Shown here: positions 1-5,024 of the stretch, piece by piece
Layout: each line of letters starts with the position of its first letter
Position numbering within the stretch: position 1 is the stretch's first letter
Source: Deltaproteobacteria bacterium
GTDB lineage: Bacteria; Myxococcota_A; UBA9160; PR03
DNA: 5,024 bases
Direction: 5' to 3'
NCBI GenBank assembly: GCA_018262315.1
Contig: JAGSPS010000252.1
Location: 1-5,024 of the forward strand
Made by a program: the position numbers and the translations under genes
The notes under the pieces: generated by a model
Databases searched by the model: none
The model's input: the letters and a program-made list of their open reading frames with translations, nothing else
What the model was told of the DNA's origin: nothing

Positions 1-901
1 GGATCTGCTCCGCCATCGGGTTCGACACCGCGACGCGCCCGGCCTCGTCCACTACGATGAGGCCGCTGTACATGTTCTGGATTGTGCTCTCCATGTAACG
101 GCGCAGGTCACGGACATGCTTCTCGAGGCGCTCGCGCTCGGTCACGTCGGCGAGCACGAGCAGGATGCGGCCCTCCGCGTCGAGCTTCTCGGCACGGACG
201 TCGAAGGCGCGGGCGTGCTCGCCGTCGCGCGCGTGCGCAATGCGCGGCGTGCACGCGACACCGGAGCGCGCGCGCGCGAGCAGTTCGGGCACGTCGGCGC
301 TCGCCAGCAGCTCGGCGGGCAGCACCGCGTTGAGCGGCCGCCCTTCGGCAGCGCCGCCTGCGAGGAAGGCGCGCTCGAACTCGGGATTCCCGGTGACGAG
401 ACGGCCCTCGGCGTCGAGCACGGCGAGCGCAGCGGGGAAGTGGTCGACGATCGCCGCGTGCAGCCGCTCGAGCGAGCGGATGCGCTGGCGCACGGCGCGG
501 CGCGCCGAAGCGGCGCGCCAGGCGCGGATCTGTTCGAGGGCGACGGCGGGGAGCACTTCGGCGTAGTCCGCACTCGCGGTCACGTAATCGGCGGCGCCGG
601 ACCGGAAGGCCTCGAGCGCAACGTCGGCGGTCGCCTCGGGCGAAACGATCACCACCGGTGGACCGCCCCGCCGCAGCGCCGCGAGCACACGCTCGCCTTC
701 GGCGCCGAGATCGCGGTCGACGACCACCAGATCGGCGCTGCTGCGCGCCAGTTCGATCGCGGCGGCGGCGTCGTGGACGACCTCGATGCGCACCGCGCGC
801 CCGATCCGGCGCAGCGCCTCGACGGTACCGAGCTTGCCGCCACCCTGGCGCGGCGACGGCTCGGCAACGACGATGCGAACAGGCTCTCGCGCTCGACCCA
901 C
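1..901 (-). CDS. Receiver-PAS-PAS sensor protein, probably a histidine kinase (3' end outside window)
   Basis: The minus strand reads open for 300 codons from a GTG at 901 to the window edge. There is no ATG near the start. A GGAG lies 9 bases upstream (911-914), and the in-frame stop upstream is a TAG inside the intergenic gap. Residues about 8-125 form a CheY-like receiver: beta-1 RIVVAEP with a single acid (E14), phospho-acceptor D62 in LVVVD, and S87 in VVIVS. The conserved lysine is missing: DYVTAS stands where DYLxKP is usual, so phosphotransfer there may be weak or absent. Residues about 145-250 form a PAS domain ending in the typical DVTERERLE. A linker helix and the start of a second PAS follow (STIQNMYSGLIVVDEAGRV, about 272-290). 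The C-terminal output is off the window. Family habit and the NtrC-type regulator upstream suggest HisKA plus HATPase_c and a cytoplasmic kinase, since no membrane segment is visible. A diguanylate cyclase or other output cannot be excluded. Confidence 0.85.
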   Translation of the reverse strand, partial: MGRAREPVRIVVAEPSPRQGGGKLGTVEALRRIGRAVRIEVVHDAAAAIELARSSADLVVVDRDLGAEGERVLAALRRGGPPVVIVSPEATADVALEAFRSGAADYVTASADYAEVLPAVALEQIRAWRAASARRAVRQRIRSLERLHAAIVDHFPAALAVLDAEGRLVTGNPEFERAFLAGGAAEGRPLNAVLPAELLASADVPELLARARSGVACTPRIAHARDGEHARAFDVRAEKLDAEGRILLVLADVTERERLEKHVRDLRRYMESTIQNMYSGLIVVDEAGRVAVSNPMAEQI

Positions 902-910
902 CCGATTCGA

Positions 911-914
911 CTCC
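911..914 (-). promoter_or_regulatory. Shine-Dalgarno GGAG deciding the GTG start of the sensor gene
   Basis: Reading the minus strand, GGAG is followed by nine bases (TCGAATCGG) and then GTG at 901. No other ATG, GTG or TTG with a ribosome site precedes the receiver domain in this frame. The site follows directly after a 15-base perfect palindrome at 917-931. Confidence 0.5.
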
Positions 915-916
915 GA

Positions 917-931
917 ACGAAGCGACTTCGT
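917..931 (-). repeat. Perfect 6-bp palindrome in the sensor gene's leader
   Basis: On either strand the sequence is ACGAAG, three bases, CTTCGT. As RNA on the minus strand it would form a 6-bp hairpin with a UCG loop, ending two bases before the Shine-Dalgarno GGAG. As DNA it could be a dimer-binding site. There is no T run after it, so it is not a classic terminator. Function is not known. Confidence 0.3.
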
Positions 932-979
932 CGCTGTGAGCGGCCGCCGTCTGCGCGCTCGCGAGACTCGGCGCGGCTC

Positions 980-1007
980 ATAGATTCGGGGGGCGGTGGC
1001 AATCTAT
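980..1007 (-). repeat. 7-bp inverted repeat just after the regulator's stop codon
   Basis: ATAGATT (980-986) and AATCTAT (1001-1007) are perfect inverted copies around a 14-base loop, starting four bases after the TGA of the upstream regulator on the minus strand. The stem is AT-rich, and no T run follows. It is therefore a poor terminator and more likely an mRNA-stability element or chance. The gap 902-1011 otherwise holds only the leader of the sensor gene. Confidence 0.25.
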
Positions 1008-1011
1008 CCCA

Positions 1012-2475
<1,464 letters not shown>

Positions 2476-2488
2476 GGAGGCCCTATCG

Positions 2489-2504
2489 GTCCCAGAAGTG
2501 GGAC
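2489..2504. repeat. Palindrome GTCCCA-N4-TGGGAC between the divergent regulators
   Basis: A perfect 6+6 bp inverted repeat around GAAG lies between the two divergent regulator genes. It is 14 bases upstream of the annotated ATG at 2475, and upstream of the candidate promoter at 2521-2548. The nine bases TCGGTCCCA, which include its left arm (2486-2494), recur at 2591-2599. The layout suits an operator for a dimeric regulator, possibly one of the two neighbours. This is inference. Confidence 0.3.
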
Positions 2505-2520
2505 GCTTGAGCTGCGCGTC

Positions 2521-2546
2521 TTGCTGGGCCGCCTCGGCGCCCTACA

Positions 2547-2548
<2 letters not shown>
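2521..2548 (+). promoter_or_regulatory. Candidate sigma-70 type promoter of the plus-strand regulator
   Basis: TTGCTG (2521-2526) and TACAAT (2543-2548) are separated by 16 bases. The -10 matches the housekeeping consensus at five of six positions, which stands out in such GC-rich DNA. If it is used, transcription would start near 2555, downstream of the ATG at 2547. That ATG would then be only part of the promoter. I found no convincing sigma-54 motif here. Confidence 0.35.
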
Positions 2549-4016
<1,468 letters not shown>

Positions 4017-4132
4017 CGTGACTGCGCTGGCGCTCGCTTGCCGGGATTCTGACGCTCGGCGCGCGCCCGCCTCCGCTGGCGGCAGACGCCGGATCGCCTG
4101 AAGCGCAGCCCTCCCACTCCATCCCGAACCGA

Positions 4133-4156
4133 GAACCCGCCGCCGGACGCGGGTTT
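4133..4156 (+). terminator. Weak terminator-like hairpin after the plus-strand regulator
   Basis: AACCCGC (4134-4140) and GCGGGTT (4149-4155) pair perfectly around eight bases, with a possible extra G-U pair outside. Only three T residues end the right arm, and GC-rich sequence follows. An intrinsic terminator is therefore possible but weak. It lies about 120 bases past the stop codon. Confidence 0.25.
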
Positions 4157-4180
4157 GCGCGCGCCCATCGCGCGTCGCCG

Positions 4181-4196
4181 AACTCGCTGCGGAGTT
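4181..4196. repeat. Short palindrome, possible upstream activator site
   Basis: AACTC, six bases, GAGTT form a 5+5 bp inverted repeat centred about 68 bases before the predicted fliA start site near 4257. NtrC-type activators commonly bind dyad sites in this range upstream. The half-sites are short and chance is a real alternative. Confidence 0.2.
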
Positions 4197-4229
4197 GCGC
4201 GGTGCGCTGGCGGCGCGGGCCCTCACGCG

Positions 4230-4246
4230 TTGGCACATGCCGTGCT
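4230..4246 (+). promoter_or_regulatory. Sigma-54 (-24/-12) promoter candidate for fliA
   Basis: TTGGCACATGCCGTGCT matches the sigma-54 pattern YTGGCACGNNNNTTGCW. The full TTGGCAC is present, as are the -24 GG (4232-4233) and the -12 GC (4244-4245) at the required distance, and the 3' end reads GTGCT where TTGCW is expected. The predicted start is near 4257, about 55 bases before the first ATG of fliA. It fits the two neighbouring sigma-54 activators. In several flagellated bacteria flagellar genes are under sigma-54 control. Confidence 0.6.
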
Positions 4247-4253
4247 CTTTCCG

Positions 4254-4268
4254 TGCATCGTTGATGCA
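4254..4268 (+). repeat. Palindrome TGCATC-N3-GATGCA over the predicted fliA start site
   Basis: A perfect 6+6 bp inverted repeat with a three-base centre (GTT) covers about -3 to +12 relative to the start predicted from the sigma-54 motif. It could be an operator for a repressor, a hairpin at the 5' end of the fliA mRNA, or chance. It is AT-richer than its surroundings. Confidence 0.3.
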
Positions 4269-4311
4269 GCCAGCCGGCAGGGGCCCGGCACGGGGGTGCG
4301 AAACGATCGCG

Positions 4312-5024
4312 ATGGAAGGGGACCAGAACGCCATGGAGACGATGCTGCGCGACGCGAAGGAGCAACACAACGAGGTTCCGGCGTCGGTGAAGGAGCAAAT
4401 CGTGCTCGAGCACGCTCCGCTGATCCGATACATCGTGAATCGGATCGCGGTCCGGCTTCCCTCCCACATCGACCTCGACGACCTGCACAACACCGGCGTC
4501 ATCGGTCTGATGGACGCGATCGAGAAGTACGACCCCGACAAGAATTGCAAGTTCAAGACCTACGCCGAGTTCCGCATCAAGGGCGCCATCCTCGACCAGC
4601 TCCGCTCGCTCGACTGGGTGCCGCGCAGCGTGCGCCAGAAGGGTCGCCGGCTGGAGCGCGCGTACGGCGAGGTCGAGCAACGACTCGGTCGTTCGGCGAG
4701 CGAAGAGGAAGTCGCCGATTCGCTCGGCCTGCAGCTCGAGAAGTTCCACGAGCTGCTCAATCAGGTTCGCGGCGTGTCGCTCGTCAACCTCGAGGAACTG
4801 CGCGGCAGCAACTCCGAGGGCGACCGCACGGGTTCGTATGCGGACATCGTCGAGGACGTTCACTCCGAGAACCCCTTCTCCGCGCTGAAGCAGCAGGAGA
4901 CCCGGGGAGTGATCGCGGACACGATCGGCTCGCTGCCAGACAAGGAGCGGCTGGTGCTGACGCTCTACTACTACGAAGACCTGAACATGAAGGAGATCGG
5001 CTCGATCCTCGGGATCACCGAATC
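4312..5024 (+). CDS. fliA: FliA/WhiG-family sigma factor, sigma-28 (3' end outside window)
   Basis: The plus-strand frame is open for 237 full codons to the window edge. Sigma region 2 is about residues 34-103: LIRYIVNRIAVRLP, DLDDLHNTGVIGLMDAIEKYD, FKTYAEFRIKGAILDQLR, then DWVPRSVR, the hallmark of the FliA/WhiG group. Sigma region 3 is about 110-165. Region 4 starts near 200 (LPDKERLVLTLYYYEDLNMKEIGSILGI) and is cut inside the helix-turn-helix. E. coli FliA has 239 residues and relatives run slightly longer, so probably only some 20-30 residues are missing. The family directs polymerase to late flagellar and chemotaxis promoters and is usually held by the anti-sigma factor FlgM; WhiG relatives control sporulation. 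The start is uncertain: ATGs at 4312, 4333 and 4342 are all in frame, and 4333 has AGGGGA 10 bases upstream. Two nearby sigma-54 activators and a sigma-54 promoter candidate upstream favour the flagellar role. Confidence 0.93.
   Translation, partial: MEGDQNAMETMLRDAKEQHNEVPASVKEQIVLEHAPLIRYIVNRIAVRLPSHIDLDDLHNTGVIGLMDAIEKYDPDKNCKFKTYAEFRIKGAILDQLRSLDWVPRSVRQKGRRLERAYGEVEQRLGRSASEEEVADSLGLQLEKFHELLNQVRGVSLVNLEELRGSNSEGDRTGSYADIVEDVHSENPFSALKQQETRGVIADTIGSLPDKERLVLTLYYYEDLNMKEIGSILGITE

Larger units (their letters stand above)
4017..4311. other. Intergenic region before fliA
   Basis: These 295 bases hold no convincing gene. Open frames crossing them on the minus strand are shadows of the flanking genes. 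The region contains a weak terminator-like hairpin (4133-4156), a short palindrome (4181-4196), the sigma-54 promoter candidate (4230-4246) and a palindrome at its predicted start site (4254-4268). The size is typical for a sigma-54 promoter with upstream activator sites. Confidence 0.6.

Noticed and set aside
649..1002. 117-codon minus-strand frame with ATG overlapping the sensor gene
   Set aside because: It is the wrong frame of the same strand: the adjacent frame reads a receiver domain, while this one yields Ser/Arg-rich noise.
2525..2541. Sigma-54-like spacing of GG and GC upstream of the plus-strand regulator
   Set aside because: Only the bare GG and GC spacing matches. The TGGCAC and TTGC contexts are poor, and such spacing is common in GC-rich DNA.
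4070..4086. CCGCC-N6-GGCGG hairpin after the regulator stop codon
   Set aside because: The stem is only 5 bp with no T run, and such GC palindromes are expected by chance at this composition.

Overview
The window is very GC-rich, with the strong third-position G/C bias that gives long meaningless open frames opposite real genes. It carries four protein genes. All belong to bacterial signal transduction and alternative-sigma transcription, and none looks mobile. Two NtrC-type sigma-54 activators next to a FliA/WhiG-type sigma factor suggest a flagellated, high-GC Gram-negative from the deltaproteobacterial sphere (Myxococcota, Desulfobacterota, Binatota or similar). That assignment rests on gene style and context, not on a database search.

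Layout. From the left edge to 901 on the minus strand lies the 5' part of a multi-domain sensor protein (degenerate receiver, PAS, start of a second PAS). It begins at GTG and has no ATG near its start, so an ATG-only scan would miss it. Upstream of it on the same strand, after a 110-base gap, is a complete NtrC-family response regulator (1012-2475). A short divergent control region (about 2410-2585, if the better-supported internal starts are used) separates it from a second complete NtrC-family response regulator on the plus strand (2547-4016, true start possibly 2586). A 295-base intergenic region follows, with a good sigma-54 (-24/-12) promoter candidate at 4230-4246. The window ends in a nearly complete fliA-like sigma-28 gene (4312 to the right edge).

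How the genes may work together (inference). The minus-strand regulator and the PAS sensor look like a regulator-then-sensor operon. The plus-strand regulator has a FleQ-like C-terminal helix-turn-helix and sits just upstream of fliA, whose leader carries the sigma-54 promoter motif. The simplest model is a flagellar hierarchy: one or both activators, with sigma-54, drive fliA, and FliA then drives late flagellar genes.

The most unusual points are these: a GAFTNA rather than GAFTGA sigma-54-contact loop in the fliA-adjacent activator; a perfect hairpin that would bury that activator's Shine-Dalgarno sequence, in front of a possible CTG start; short perfect palindromes before three of the four genes; and a receiver domain in the sensor that lacks the conserved lysine. 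I saw no RNA genes, CRISPR arrays, insertion sequences or long repeats.
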